Positions 45,594 to 54,312 of a DNA stretch of 64,000 nucleotides are shown here, one piece after another; position 1 is the stretch's first letter; every line of letters starts with the position of its first letter. Position numbers and translations under genes: made by a program. A model generated the notes under the pieces. That model ran no database searches. It was given only the letters and a program-made list of their open reading frames with translations, and was not told the origin of the DNA. The stretch comes from an uncultured Porphyromonadaceae bacterium. Its GTDB lineage: Bacteria; Bacteroidota; Bacteroidia; Bacteroidales; Muribaculaceae. The stretch spans positions 1 through 64,000 of the forward strand of contig CAMWVE010000006.1 in assembly GCA_947177685.1 (NCBI GenBank), given 5' to 3'.

Positions 45594-46687
45594 TATTCAT
45601 TTGTCATGATGAGGTTAAGCGCCGTGGTGATTTCAGACGGGTTGGGGACAATGCCGCCCATGCGTCCGAAATGGCGTATCTTCATGTTTGGGTCAGCCAC
45701 TGCAAGACGTACATCCTCAATCATCTGACCGGCATTGAGTTCCACAACAAGGATGCCTTTGACATGCTTTGAAGCTTCGCGGATGGCATCGTAGGGGAAG
45801 GGCCAGAGAGTGATGGGGCGGATAAGACCCACCTTCACACCTTTCTCGCGGGCATCCTCGATGGCTTTGAGGCAGATGCGGGCTATTGAGCCGAAGGCAA
45901 CGATGAGATATTCGGCATCGTCAGTGTGATAAGCTTCGTAACGGACCTCGTTGCGTTCAATTAGCCGATAGGTTTCCTGAAAACGCTCGTTGTTCTTTTC
46001 CATGAGCGCGGAATCAAGCTCGAGAGATGTCACCACATTGGGCTTACGACCCGCAGAGTGACCTGTAGCAGCCCACGGACACTGCTCGGCAATCTGCTGC
46101 TCGGTGCGCCGGGGACGCGGTTCGGGCAACACCACTTTTTCCATCATCTGACCCACAACTCCGTCAGCCAGAATCATTGACGGGGTGCGGTATTTGAACG
46201 CAAGGTCGAAGCCGAGCGCCACGAAATCAGCCATTTCCTGCACCGATGCAGGGGCAAGCACAATCAGATGATAGTCGCCGTGACCGCCGCCGCGTGTAGC
46301 TTGGAAATAGTCGCTCTGCGAAGGATGTATGGTTCCCAGTCCGGGACCGCCACGCATCACGTTCACAATCAGCGCGGGGAGCTCCGAAGCAGCGAGGTAG
46401 GAAATTCCCTCCTGCATGAGGCTGATGCCGGGGCTCGATGAAGATGTCATGACGGCTTTGCCTGTGGCAGCTCCGCCGTAGACCATATTAATCGATGCAA
46501 CCTCACTTTCAGCCTGCAGGACTACCATGCCGGTAGTGTTCCACGGCATTTCCGCCTCAAGGGTTTCGAGCACCTCGGACTGCGGTGTTATGGGGTAACC
46601 GAAGTAACCGTCAACGCCATAGAGGATGGCGGCATGGGCAATGGCTTCATTGCCCTTCATCAGTCTGACTTCCTTACTCATAATCAA
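45593..46687 (-). CDS. vorB: 2-oxoacid:ferredoxin oxidoreductase, alpha subunit (VorB-type)
   Basis: 364 aa (ATG 46681 also possible). KGNEAIAHAAILYGVDGYFGYPITPQSEV, QAESEVASINMVYGGAATG and TSSSSPGISLMQEGISYLA are the hallmark blocks of the alpha subunit, closest to 2-ketoisovalerate ferredoxin reductase (VorB) among those I recognise. Overlaps the ferredoxin gene by 4 nt. Branched-chain oxoacid use is likely, 2-oxoglutarate possible. Confidence 0.85.
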   Translation of the reverse strand: MIMSKEVRLMKGNEAIAHAAILYGVDGYFGYPITPQSEVLETLEAEMPWNTTGMVVLQAESEVASINMVYGGAATGKAVMTSSSSPGISLMQEGISYLAASELPALIVNVMRGGPGLGTIHPSQSDYFQATRGGGHGDYHLIVLAPASVQEMADFVALGFDLAFKYRTPSMILADGVVGQMMEKVVLPEPRPRRTEQQIAEQCPWAATGHSAGRKPNVVTSLELDSALMEKNNERFQETYRLIERNEVRYEAYHTDDAEYLIVAFGSIARICLKAIEDAREKGVKVGLIRPITLWPFPYDAIREASKHVKGILVVELNAGQMIEDVRLAVADPNMKIRHFGRMGGIVPNPSEITTALNLIMTNE

Positions 46688-46911
46688 ATCATAATTTTAT
46701 AAACTTCGATGCAGGCATCGGGACAAACCAATGCGCATGAGGCACAACCGATACAATTATCCGGCGCGATGACGCTGGCGTAGTGATAACCACGATTATT
46801 GACATCGTTTTTCTGTAACTGCAGGCAGTCCGTAGGACACGCTACCACGCAGAGGTCGCAACCTTTACATCTTTCCTTATTTATGGTAACAGCACCTTTT
46901 GGCTTAGGCAT
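46684..46911 (-). CDS. 2-oxoacid:ferredoxin oxidoreductase, 2[4Fe-4S] delta subunit
   Basis: 75 aa. Two 4Fe-4S motifs are complete: CKGCDLCVVACP and CIGCASCALVCP. The small ferredoxin-like subunit passes electrons from the TPP site to free ferredoxin. First gene of the operon (ferredoxin, alpha, beta, gamma, surE), all overlapping or 7 nt apart. Confidence 0.93.
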   Translation of the reverse strand: MPKPKGAVTINKERCKGCDLCVVACPTDCLQLQKNDVNNRGYHYASVIAPDNCIGCASCALVCPDACIEVYKIMI

Positions 46912-46971
46912 AACTGTGTTTTATTGGTTTAAGAAATTCAACCCGTTGTGGACAGGTTGTCAAAACTTGCA

Positions 46972-47002
46972 CAAAAATAATCATTTTTTTCGGTTGAAGC
47001 AA
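46972..47002 (-). promoter_or_regulatory. Promoter of the 2-oxoacid oxidoreductase-surE operon
   Basis: Minus-strand TTG at 47002-47000, 20 bp, TATTTTTG at 46979-46972, 61 bp before the ferredoxin-subunit ATG. Good fit to the Bacteroidota form. Confidence 0.6.
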
Positions 47003-47082
47003 TTAATTTCACTACATTAACGTATTGCACATTTACTTAATTATGAGCAAGCGCCTCCCGTGGCTTCATCAAAAGGAAAGAG

Positions 47083-47151
47083 GGTGAACAAAAACGCTGC
47101 AAATCTGACACCTCAAGTCAGCTTTGGAGGTGATTTATGACCACGTTCACC
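47083..47151. other. Nested inverted repeat in the operon gap
   Basis: Outer arms GGTGAAC (47083-47089) and GTTCACC (47145-47151) enclose CACCTC (47109-47114) and GAGGTG (47127-47132). No reading frame of note. It could be a structured RNA or a decayed copy of the hairpin repeats beside it. Confidence 0.4.
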
Positions 47152-47156
47152 AGCCT

Positions 47157-47181
47157 TGACAAATATTGGGGAACGGGGTCT
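47157..47181. repeat. Half copy of repeat family 2
   Basis: The string around TGGGGAACGGGGTCT matches one arm of the hairpin at 63023-63066, including the ACAAAT before it. Only one arm is present here. Confidence 0.5.
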
Positions 47182-47221
47182 AAAAGAGGGTGAGCCAAAA
47201 TTTGCATTTTGACCCACCCTC
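47182..47221 (-). terminator. Terminator of the gld operon, repeat family 1 copy B
   Basis: 16-bp arms (47186-47201, 47206-47221), 4-nt loop, and TTTT on the minus strand at 47185-47182. The non-Watson-Crick positions are G-U in the minus-strand RNA. It is 36 nt past the gldN stop, and closely resembles the hairpin at 14088. Confidence 0.85.
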
Positions 47222-47257
47222 AATAACTAAATTTAATGTGATGATGGAAAAAGAGGT

Positions 47258-48397
47258 CTATTTTCTACGACGCACGGAACGGACGGCGTTGTTGCTTGAA
47301 GATGACTGTTTGGGCTTGGACTGCTTCACCTGCTTGGGTTTCTTGCTGCCGCGTGTTGTACGTTTGGTAGCAGGCTTGTCCTGTTTCTCTTCACTTACAG
47401 CCGAGCCATCGCCGTTTTCGTCGCGCGACGCAATGGTCACATCTTCGCCACGCTGTTCAGCCTCACGTTTTTCGCGTGCGGCAATGACTTCCTCGCGCGA
47501 GGGCACCCAGAGTTTGTCGTTGAATGTTTCCAGACGGTTCTGTATGCTGTCCTGCGCACGTTTCAGGTCGTCAGGATCGGGATAGATCTGCATCAGCGAC
47601 TTGTTGCGCAGATTGCGTGTCTTGTAAATATCGCCTTTGTACATTGCCAGCTGAAAGAAGTCATCGTAGGTGTACTTGGCAAGGTTGTTGTCATCATCGG
47701 TGAATATAGACTGTTGCGCCAGATAGGGACGCAGGTTGTCAAGTTTTATCCAGAACATGGGGTAGCGGATTGCTTCGCCACCGAAATCACCGGCACGGTG
47801 AAGCACAGGGCATATAGCCTCGACAACGGGGCGCGCCTTGTTCTCACGGGTGTCGAATTCCCATCGTTCGAGGATGTAGTATGACAACACCTCGTTCGAG
47901 GGGACATCGCTCTCCTCAATGACGAACTTCGGATTTTTCTCGGTCGATCCCTTCGCATCGGAGTAAAGAATGTGGAAGCGGTCGAGCATATCCTTCACCT
48001 TGATTTTGTAGTCATCGGTGAATACTTCGCGTCCGTCGAGATACTCATAGGCGGTCACCTGATTGTTTGCGAGCAGACGCATGATTATGCGGAACAGATT
48101 CTCTTGTCCTTCAGCCGGTTCTTCGGGGAAATAGAGCGGAGCGTTCTTGACATCCTCCAGATCAAGCTGGCGATAGATGACACGCATCCACTGAAGGTCG
48201 GCGTCGTGGGTCGGTTCCTCCTCGTAGAATGACTGCATGCGTGGTGTCACCCCTGTTGACTTATCGGCACCGGGTCGTTCATTGCGGTCGCGTTTGCGAA
48301 CCACTGATGACGACTGGGAGTCGTTCTGGGCATCTGCCGACACAACGGTTCCGGCTATAAGCACGGCTGAAAGTAGGAATTTTGATATAAGTTTCAT
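47258..48397 (-). CDS. gldN: Type IX secretion component GldN/PorN
   Basis: 379 aa. Signal peptide (ends VSADAQ), then the conserved GldN region HDADLQWMRVIYRQLDLEDVKNAPLYFPEEP and YDDFFQLAMYKGDIYKTR. GldN sits with GldK in a periplasmic ring under the outer membrane. From about residue 340 there is a long Lys/Arg/Ser-rich tail (ATKRTTRGSKKPKQVKQSK and SVRRRK), low in complexity. It is the last gene of porT-porP-gldK-gldL-gldM-gldN and is followed by a terminator. Confidence 0.93.
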   Translation of the reverse strand: MKLISKFLLSAVLIAGTVVSADAQNDSQSSSVVRKRDRNERPGADKSTGVTPRMQSFYEEEPTHDADLQWMRVIYRQLDLEDVKNAPLYFPEEPAEGQENLFRIIMRLLANNQVTAYEYLDGREVFTDDYKIKVKDMLDRFHILYSDAKGSTEKNPKFVIEESDVPSNEVLSYYILERWEFDTRENKARPVVEAICPVLHRAGDFGGEAIRYPMFWIKLDNLRPYLAQQSIFTDDDNNLAKYTYDDFFQLAMYKGDIYKTRNLRNKSLMQIYPDPDDLKRAQDSIQNRLETFNDKLWVPSREEVIAAREKREAEQRGEDVTIASRDENGDGSAVSEEKQDKPATKRTTRGSKKPKQVKQSKPKQSSSSNNAVRSVRRRK

Positions 48398-48412
48398 CCT
48401 TATATTGGTTTA

Positions 48413-49978
48413 TTAATTTACAATTACTTCAAGAGGCGCAAGTTCGCGGGTTATGCCATCGGGACCAACCGCTTTTACGCGTGATATGTAGAACCGCTTT
48501 CCGCGTTGCAGACGGCGGAACGAGTCTTTCTGACGCTGCGAGAAGTTAGCACCGTCGCTGACTTCGGGGATGGCGTTGCCCATTGAATCGAAGAACACGG
48601 TTTCAAAACTGAGCACCTTGAACGAGATGTTGAGCAGGTCATCGTCAATGGCTGCCTCGATGCCGGGCGACTGCAACAGCAGGGTCTTGGCAATGGGCTT
48701 ACCGCCTTTGTAACGGTCCGTGTTGCCTTTGGCATCTTTAAAAGGTATGTAGGGCGACGGATCGGGCAATTTGCGCACACGGAACTTGGTCGAAGCCACC
48801 TCTTGGCGTCTGCCATCGATTTCGGCGGTCACTGTCACAGTGGCTTCCTGACCTACCTTGGCAGGACGTGCCACCCAGTGGTCACCGCTGCGGGTGAGCG
48901 TGCCGTTGGTCATGGTGGCTGTCACGGAGCCGGGTGATACACCGGGAACGGATATACTCATGGGGTTGTCGATGCCGGCATAAAGCACGTTCATCATGGT
49001 TGCTGACACGGTTGCCGAGGGTTCGATAACGGTGTAGGATGATGTGAAATCCTGACGGGTTGTTGAACCGTCGCCACGGGGAACTTCTATATAACCGGTG
49101 TAGTCGAAGGTGCCGACTGACGATGCGGGAGCCTCGAACAGACCGCGGTCGTTATCAAGTTTTTTTCCGTTGATGAACACGGTGGGTCGCTGGGTGGTGT
49201 CGACCGCAGCCATCACAATGTTAGCCTGATATTTGCCACCACGCATGACCAGTCGGCTCTGCGGGATAACGAATGCGTTCAGTTCGTTTACGCGAACATC
49301 GTGAGCATCGACATTGTCGAGAATCGAAGTCAGCACCTCGCCCTCGGCATAACGTATGTCGCTCTGCAGTTTAGTGAGCAGTGTCACTGCTGCCACCACG
49401 GGTTTGTTGTCGAAGTTAAGCTCCTCCCATGAGGTTTCGCCAATCAGTCTGTCTTTGCGCAGGGGCTGTGTCGAAAGGGCTGCCTCGACGCTGTGGCGGC
49501 GCACTGAGTCAGGCATAAGCGAGGCTATGAAATTTCTATAATTATCAATGGCATGTCGCAACTTCTCCCCTCCCCCGTTTGTGGGCGAGAGCATGATGAC
49601 AGAAGCTGCCTCAAGGTCGTCGCGGCTGCGTATGTTGTTTACATCGCCGTCAGCACCGTCAGCTTTCACCACAATTTCAGTCTTGAAGGAGTCGACAAGC
49701 GCGAAAATGTCGTCAGTTGCGCGGCGCACCTCAATCGCTTTTCTGTACCAAGCCTCACCCTTGTCAGGGTTCTGCTGACTGAAGTCGTGCAGTGTGGTAA
49801 GAATTGCCGAGTTACGCTGCTCCACATTGACATTTGAACGTGTCAGACCATCCTCCACCTGTGTGAAGCCGTCGAGAACGTCACTTGACACGTTGAGTGC
49901 AAGCATCGCCGTCAGTACGATGTACATCAGGTTTATCATTTTCTGACGGGGCGTGAGGCGGGTGTTATTTGAACTCAT
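48413..49978 (-). CDS. gldM: Type IX secretion motor protein GldM/PorM
   Basis: 521 aa. N-terminal PRQKMINLMYIVLTAMLALNV is the single membrane helix (about 15-32), then a long periplasmic part made of several beta-sandwich domains. GldM spans the periplasm and passes force from the GldL proton channel to the GldK/GldN ring. It lies 56 nt after gldL and 15 nt before gldN. Confidence 0.95.
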   Translation of the reverse strand: MSSNNTRLTPRQKMINLMYIVLTAMLALNVSSDVLDGFTQVEDGLTRSNVNVEQRNSAILTTLHDFSQQNPDKGEAWYRKAIEVRRATDDIFALVDSFKTEIVVKADGADGDVNNIRSRDDLEAASVIMLSPTNGGGEKLRHAIDNYRNFIASLMPDSVRRHSVEAALSTQPLRKDRLIGETSWEELNFDNKPVVAAVTLLTKLQSDIRYAEGEVLTSILDNVDAHDVRVNELNAFVIPQSRLVMRGGKYQANIVMAAVDTTQRPTVFINGKKLDNDRGLFEAPASSVGTFDYTGYIEVPRGDGSTTRQDFTSSYTVIEPSATVSATMMNVLYAGIDNPMSISVPGVSPGSVTATMTNGTLTRSGDHWVARPAKVGQEATVTVTAEIDGRRQEVASTKFRVRKLPDPSPYIPFKDAKGNTDRYKGGKPIAKTLLLQSPGIEAAIDDDLLNISFKVLSFETVFFDSMGNAIPEVSDGANFSQRQKDSFRRLQRGKRFYISRVKAVGPDGITRELAPLEVIVN

Positions 49979-50034
49979 AATTTATTTCTCTGTGGGCAGA
50001 TGTTTATATTTTCGGGCTAAGCCTTAATCAACAT

Positions 50035-51009
50035 TTAGCGTTTAGGTCCGTCGGTTGAGTCGGATGACTGCTGCGGAGCAGCGCCGGCGCCCATCATGGG
50101 GTTGTACATGTTGATGGTCATGGCTGTGATCATCTTCTCATAAACGGCGTTAAGCTGCTGCATGTAGCGTGCCATGCGCTCGGTTTCCTCGGCGTAGCGG
50201 GCTGACTGCACGGAGCTTTTCTCGTACATGTCGCGGATATCCTTGATGCCACGGTTTACACGGTCGATGGAGTCGAGCTGCGAAGAGATGCTCTTGAGCT
50301 GGATTTCATAGATGGTGTTCAGACCGCCGATGTTACGGCTGAGATTCTGCATTTCGTCAGCGTAGCCTGAAGCCGCTTTGGAGATTGTTTCGGAATTGTC
50401 GGTAATAGCCTTATAGCTGTTGAGCAGCACGTCGCTGACCTGATTGAGCTGATTGGTGGTCTCGCGCAGGTGTGTCATTTCCTGTGCTATGCCTGCCATC
50501 TGGTCAAGGTATTTCTGTGTTGCAGATGTAAGTTCAGCCATTCGTGAAAGCTGATCGCTTGCGGCAGCCATCTTGGCGATGCTCTCTGACAACGAACGTG
50601 TATCTTCCTCCGAGAGGTCGATGTTGTCAGGGACACCTGCCGATCGGCGTGCCTGTGCCTCAGTCACATGGCGATGACCGCCTGCGGCATGTCCTGAGCC
50701 ACCGCCTGCAGCAATACCGCCGGTGATGACACCTTCCTCCTCATCGGGATTGTCAAGCGCCGGGAACACATTCTCCCAGTTGTAGCTGCGGGGGGGACGG
50801 TCGAAAGCGGTGAGAATGAACATGAGTACCTCGGTGCCCATACCAATCGACAGGAGGGTGTTGCCACCGGGGAGGTGCAGGATTTTGAACAGGGCACCCC
50901 AGATTACGATGGCGGCGCCGATGCTGTATGCGAAGTTGAAGAAACGCTGACCTTTGTCGCTTGAGATGAAGCGAGAAATGGCATTGCGGTATCCTTTAAA
51001 TTTTCCCAT
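50035..51009 (-). CDS. gldL: Type IX secretion motor protein GldL/PorL
   Basis: 324 aa. Two N-terminal helices (about 25-45 and 52-68) with the family motif FKILHLPGGNTLLSIGMGTEVLMF; E60 is in the place of the essential membrane glutamate used for proton flow. A long cytoplasmic part follows, rich in coiled coil (residues about 140-290). A Gly/His-rich linker (GGIAAGGGSGHAAGGHRH) joins them. Pairs with GldM as the energising motor. Confidence 0.95.
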   Translation of the reverse strand: MGKFKGYRNAISRFISSDKGQRFFNFAYSIGAAIVIWGALFKILHLPGGNTLLSIGMGTEVLMFILTAFDRPPRSYNWENVFPALDNPDEEEGVITGGIAAGGGSGHAAGGHRHVTEAQARRSAGVPDNIDLSEEDTRSLSESIAKMAAASDQLSRMAELTSATQKYLDQMAGIAQEMTHLRETTNQLNQVSDVLLNSYKAITDNSETISKAASGYADEMQNLSRNIGGLNTIYEIQLKSISSQLDSIDRVNRGIKDIRDMYEKSSVQSARYAEETERMARYMQQLNAVYEKMITAMTINMYNPMMGAGAAPQQSSDSTDGPKR

Positions 51010-51048
51010 TATTCAGTAATTTGAGCAATTAGTAACTGTGACGGTGAA

Positions 51049-52494
51049 TTATTTGCCGGCTTTCTGACCTTTTGCAAATCCTATTTGCGAGCGTACGCAA
51101 CGGAAGCCTATGTAGCTGCGCTGTTCGTTCTGGTATTCCCACATGCGGAGGTCCGAGCGGATGTTGTGAGCCACATCCTTCCATGAACCGCCACGGACAA
51201 TCTTGCGGCGCATCTTGTAGGGGTCCTCCTCGGCTGCGTTGTAACGATATTCCGGATTCATGTCAGAGGTGAGGCGATCGAGGCTTTCGGTGAAAGCGGT
51301 AGATGTCCACTCGCTGACGTTACCAGCCATGTCATACAGACCGAAGTCGTTGGGGGCGTATGTGCCGACACGCGAGGTGATCAGATGTCCGTCCTTGACG
51401 TAGTTACCGTCATTGGGCTTGAAGTTGGCATAGAAACAGCCTTTGTCATCGCTGAGCGCGAGGTCGCCTTCCCACGGATACATATTTTCATTGACACCGG
51501 CACGGGCTGCAAACTCCCATTCAGCCTCGGTGGGCAGACGGTACGGCTCTACATAGACGCCCTCACGACCGAGCGAGCGGCGGAGATAGTCGGTGCGCCA
51601 GTTGGCGAATGCGTTAGCCTGCTCCCAGCTCACACCAACAACGGGATAATCATTGTAACCTCCGTGTGAGAAGTAGAGTCGCACATAAGGCTCGTTGTAG
51701 GCATTCTCGAAGTCGTTGATCCACGCTGTGGTATCGGGATACACATTAACTATATAAGTGTTGACAAAATCGTAGTCGCCGGTAAGTCCGCGTGTGATTG
51801 TCTGACGGATGATTTCACCCTCATCGTTAATGAAGGCAGTGTCTTTTGAAATCATGGGTATGTCGGTGGGCACCGGTTTGTCAGTGTTATACTCGCGGCG
51901 TTTGGGGTTCAGACGATATTTGCGTTTAGCGGCGTCAGTGTGGTTGTAGACTTCGTAGCGGTAGTTAAGCTGCTCGGGGTCAAGTTCGCGTGCGCCGGTG
52001 ATGGGGTTGGTGCGATAGAGACTTTCAATGGCACGCGCCTCATCTTCGTTAGGATTGCGCCAAGGAATTGGCTTGTTCCAGTTCAGATGAGGTGTCACGG
52101 GGTTACCCTCGCGGTCCTCTTCAATCTTGTATTCCTCGTTACCGCCGTAAGCGGGATCGGCAAGACGTTCGCGGATGATGGAGTCACGCACCCAGAACAC
52201 AAACTGTTTGTACTTTGAGTTGGTGATTTCAGTCTCGTCCATCCAGAATGCGTCAACTGACATGCCACGGGGATTGGCAGCCAGATTCCAGACGCTGTCA
52301 GCCTTCTGGGGACCGGTCTGCATGGAACCGCGCGATACCAGAACCATGCCGTAAGGGGTGGGTTCCGACCATGAGGATGCACCGACACCGGTCACTTCGC
52401 CACCGGCTGAGCTGTGACCTCCGGATGCGCAGGAAACGGCAGCAAGCCCTAAGGCGAGTGACAATGGTAAAAGATATAATGATTTTTTCTTCAT
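51049..52494 (-). CDS. gldK: Type IX secretion lipoprotein GldK/PorK
   Basis: 481 aa from ATG 52494 (52500 is possible). Lipobox with Cys22 (GLAAVSC), then a formylglycine-generating-enzyme/sulfatase-modifying fold: MVLVSRGSMQTGP, EITNSKYKQFV, WEQANAFANWRTDYL, LPTEAEWEFAARAG, DMAGNVSEWTST, VRGGSWKD. GldK forms the outer-membrane-bound ring with GldN; the enzyme fold is not known to be active. The gene overlaps porP by a few bases, and gldL follows after 39 nt. Confidence 0.95.
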   Translation of the reverse strand: MKKKSLYLLPLSLALGLAAVSCASGGHSSAGGEVTGVGASSWSEPTPYGMVLVSRGSMQTGPQKADSVWNLAANPRGMSVDAFWMDETEITNSKYKQFVFWVRDSIIRERLADPAYGGNEEYKIEEDREGNPVTPHLNWNKPIPWRNPNEDEARAIESLYRTNPITGARELDPEQLNYRYEVYNHTDAAKRKYRLNPKRREYNTDKPVPTDIPMISKDTAFINDEGEIIRQTITRGLTGDYDFVNTYIVNVYPDTTAWINDFENAYNEPYVRLYFSHGGYNDYPVVGVSWEQANAFANWRTDYLRRSLGREGVYVEPYRLPTEAEWEFAARAGVNENMYPWEGDLALSDDKGCFYANFKPNDGNYVKDGHLITSRVGTYAPNDFGLYDMAGNVSEWTSTAFTESLDRLTSDMNPEYRYNAAEEDPYKMRRKIVRGGSWKDVAHNIRSDLRMWEYQNEQRSYIGFRCVRSQIGFAKGQKAGK

Positions 52495-52496
52495 AA

Positions 52497-53501
52497 TCAC
52501 ATTATTCTTATGCTCTTGTGTTTGTTTTTGTTCTTTTCAGAGAGATCTAATTTCAGTGAGTAGCCGAGGAAAATCTCATGGCTACCTGAGGATGCCTTGG
52601 ATATGTCGCTGACCGGATAATCGTAGCTGTATCCGAGGTAGAAGTTCTTGAATTCAGCACCGATGGTGGCTGAAATCGCATCGTTGTAGCGATACCCTAC
52701 TCCGGCTGAAAGGAACTTGTTGTAACGTATCCTTCCGTTGATTTCACCGGTGGTGAACGTAAAGTCAGACTTCACCATGAAGGTGGGTATCACTTCAAAT
52801 AACGTATTTTTTATCGGAATATTGCATCCGCCCATAAAATAAACGGTTCTTCCGGCTTTAAATTCATAATTCCGCTCGTTGGTGCCCTCACCGCTTTCGG
52901 CGTTGAAGGTGATGGTGGGGTTGTTCAGATGGCGTCCGGAGATGCCGAGCCAGAAAAGTTTGTGGGTGTAGTACACGCCAAGACCCAGATCCACCGTGGT
53001 GCCGTTGAGATCCTGTGTGGGAATGGCATCATCGCCGCTTTCGTGGTAGTCGTCATCATCGGGGATGAATACCTCGGAACCACGGAACGATTCGTTGATG
53101 AAACCGACTTCGGCACCCACCGAGAAGATTCCTTTGAACAGCTTGAACTTATAGGAAATCTGTGCGTCGAGGTTAAGGTTTTTGTAAAGACCCATGCTCT
53201 CCTGCTGGAGAACCAGACCGGTGCCCAGACGCTTGTTCATGAGCTTGAACGGCATGTCGCCGGTGGCAATGAATGTTTTGGGCGCGTTGTCAATCCCCAT
53301 CCATTGCAGGCGGGCTCCTCCGCGGATGCGGATATTGTCGGTGTCGCCGGTGGCTCCCGCATTATAATATGTAGGCACTGCCCAATACTGCGAGAATTGC
53401 GCGTCGACCTGTCCACGGGCTTCAAAAGCAGTGAAGCTGCCGAGCACAAGTGTCAGCAGCAAAGACAGATAATATTTCAAAAATGACTTTTTCATCAGCA
53501 T
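52497..53501 (-). CDS. porP: PorP/SprF-family T9SS outer-membrane protein
   Basis: 334 aa (ATG 53495 also possible). Signal peptide ending about ARGQ, then VDAQFSQYWAVPTYYNAGATGD, the classic start of PorP/SprF mature proteins, and repeated barrel strands to the end (SSGSHEIFLGYSLKLDL). PorP is thought to link the GldKN ring with outer-membrane parts. Placed directly before gldK in the porPKLMN order, and immediately after the porT-like gene. Confidence 0.9.
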   Translation of the reverse strand: MLMKKSFLKYYLSLLLTLVLGSFTAFEARGQVDAQFSQYWAVPTYYNAGATGDTDNIRIRGGARLQWMGIDNAPKTFIATGDMPFKLMNKRLGTGLVLQQESMGLYKNLNLDAQISYKFKLFKGIFSVGAEVGFINESFRGSEVFIPDDDDYHESGDDAIPTQDLNGTTVDLGLGVYYTHKLFWLGISGRHLNNPTITFNAESGEGTNERNYEFKAGRTVYFMGGCNIPIKNTLFEVIPTFMVKSDFTFTTGEINGRIRYNKFLSAGVGYRYNDAISATIGAEFKNFYLGYSYDYPVSDISKASSGSHEIFLGYSLKLDLSEKNKNKHKSIRIM

Positions 53502-54227
53502 TTACTCGAAATAGAACGTAAGCACCACCATGGACGACGTGGCTTTTTTCAAGGATTGTGTGAACTTGAGTTTCGTGGGGTCGTCGACAAGATCGGGACG
53601 GTCGTGACAGATGACATCCGTCAGACCGAAACAGAACTTCAGTTCGGGGATAAGCTTGAAATAGGGCAGATAGAAGTCGCATCCCAGTCCGATGGTCAGA
53701 TAGAAATCGGTGGGATTGAGTTTCAAAATTTCATTGCGTTTTTTTGTCACGTCGAACGCCGGCATCACTCCACCAACAATGTAAGGGCGGGCGTTGCGAT
53801 AGCGCATGGCTGAATATTTCAGGTCGAATGGCATGACCACGAAGGCGGTCTTGATGTTCTGCTTTTCGGTGTTGTCGCCTGAGGTGTTCACCATCTGCAC
53901 CAGTCGGTTGCCGAAATACATGCCGGGGGTGAAGCGGAGATTGAAATAGCTGTTGAGGCGGAAGTCAAACACACCGTTGACACAGAATCCGGGCGAGAAA
54001 TCGGGCTGGTCCATGAACCACGTCTCGCCATCCTCGGTCACATAGCCGTTGTGGGTGAACTGCAGGTCCTGCACATGCAACCCTACGCCGAATCCCAGAT
54101 GCCATTTGCGGAGATCGGCATACGGGCGGTTCATCAGCTTGTCATTGAGCTGTTGAGCATCAGCCGCTACGCCAGTCATGGCAAGCATCAGCAGAAACGT
54201 GACTATTTTGGCATTTAAATTTTTCAT
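53502..54227 (-). CDS. porT: PorT/SprT-family outer-membrane barrel protein
   Basis: 241 aa, the usual size for PorT. Signal peptide (ends AADAQQ), then a small eight-stranded barrel: KWHLGFGVGLHVQDLQFT, GFCVNGVFDFRLNSYFNLRFTPGMYFG, MPFDLKYSAMRYRNARPYIVGG, DFYLTIGLGCDFYLPYFKLIPELKF. PorT was named as a T9SS part in Porphyromonas. Here it stands at the head of the porP-gldKLMN run with no gap. A plain outer-membrane beta-barrel role is the alternative. Confidence 0.8.
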   Translation of the reverse strand: MKNLNAKIVTFLLMLAMTGVAADAQQLNDKLMNRPYADLRKWHLGFGVGLHVQDLQFTHNGYVTEDGETWFMDQPDFSPGFCVNGVFDFRLNSYFNLRFTPGMYFGNRLVQMVNTSGDNTEKQNIKTAFVVMPFDLKYSAMRYRNARPYIVGGVMPAFDVTKKRNEILKLNPTDFYLTIGLGCDFYLPYFKLIPELKFCFGLTDVICHDRPDLVDDPTKLKFTQSLKKATSSMVVLTFYFE

Positions 54228-54257
54228 TATAGATATAACGTGCCAAACGGCGTTATA

Positions 54258-54288
54258 TTGTGTATGTGGGAAAATATTCCTAACTTTG
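54258..54288 (+). promoter_or_regulatory. Promoter of the lipid kinase gene
   Basis: TTG at 54258-54260, 20 bp, TAACTTTG at 54281-54288, 24 bp before the ATG at 54313. Good Bacteroidota form. Confidence 0.65.
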
Positions 54289-54312
54289 TCACACCATCAT
54301 GAAACGGATGAT

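Noticed and set aside
47043-47087. 14-codon ORF (MSKRLPWLHQKERG)
   Set aside because: Too short, runs into the nested hairpin, and has no start signal.
53556-53813. Plus-strand frame opposite porT
   Set aside because: A shadow frame of the outer-membrane barrel gene; no own motifs.
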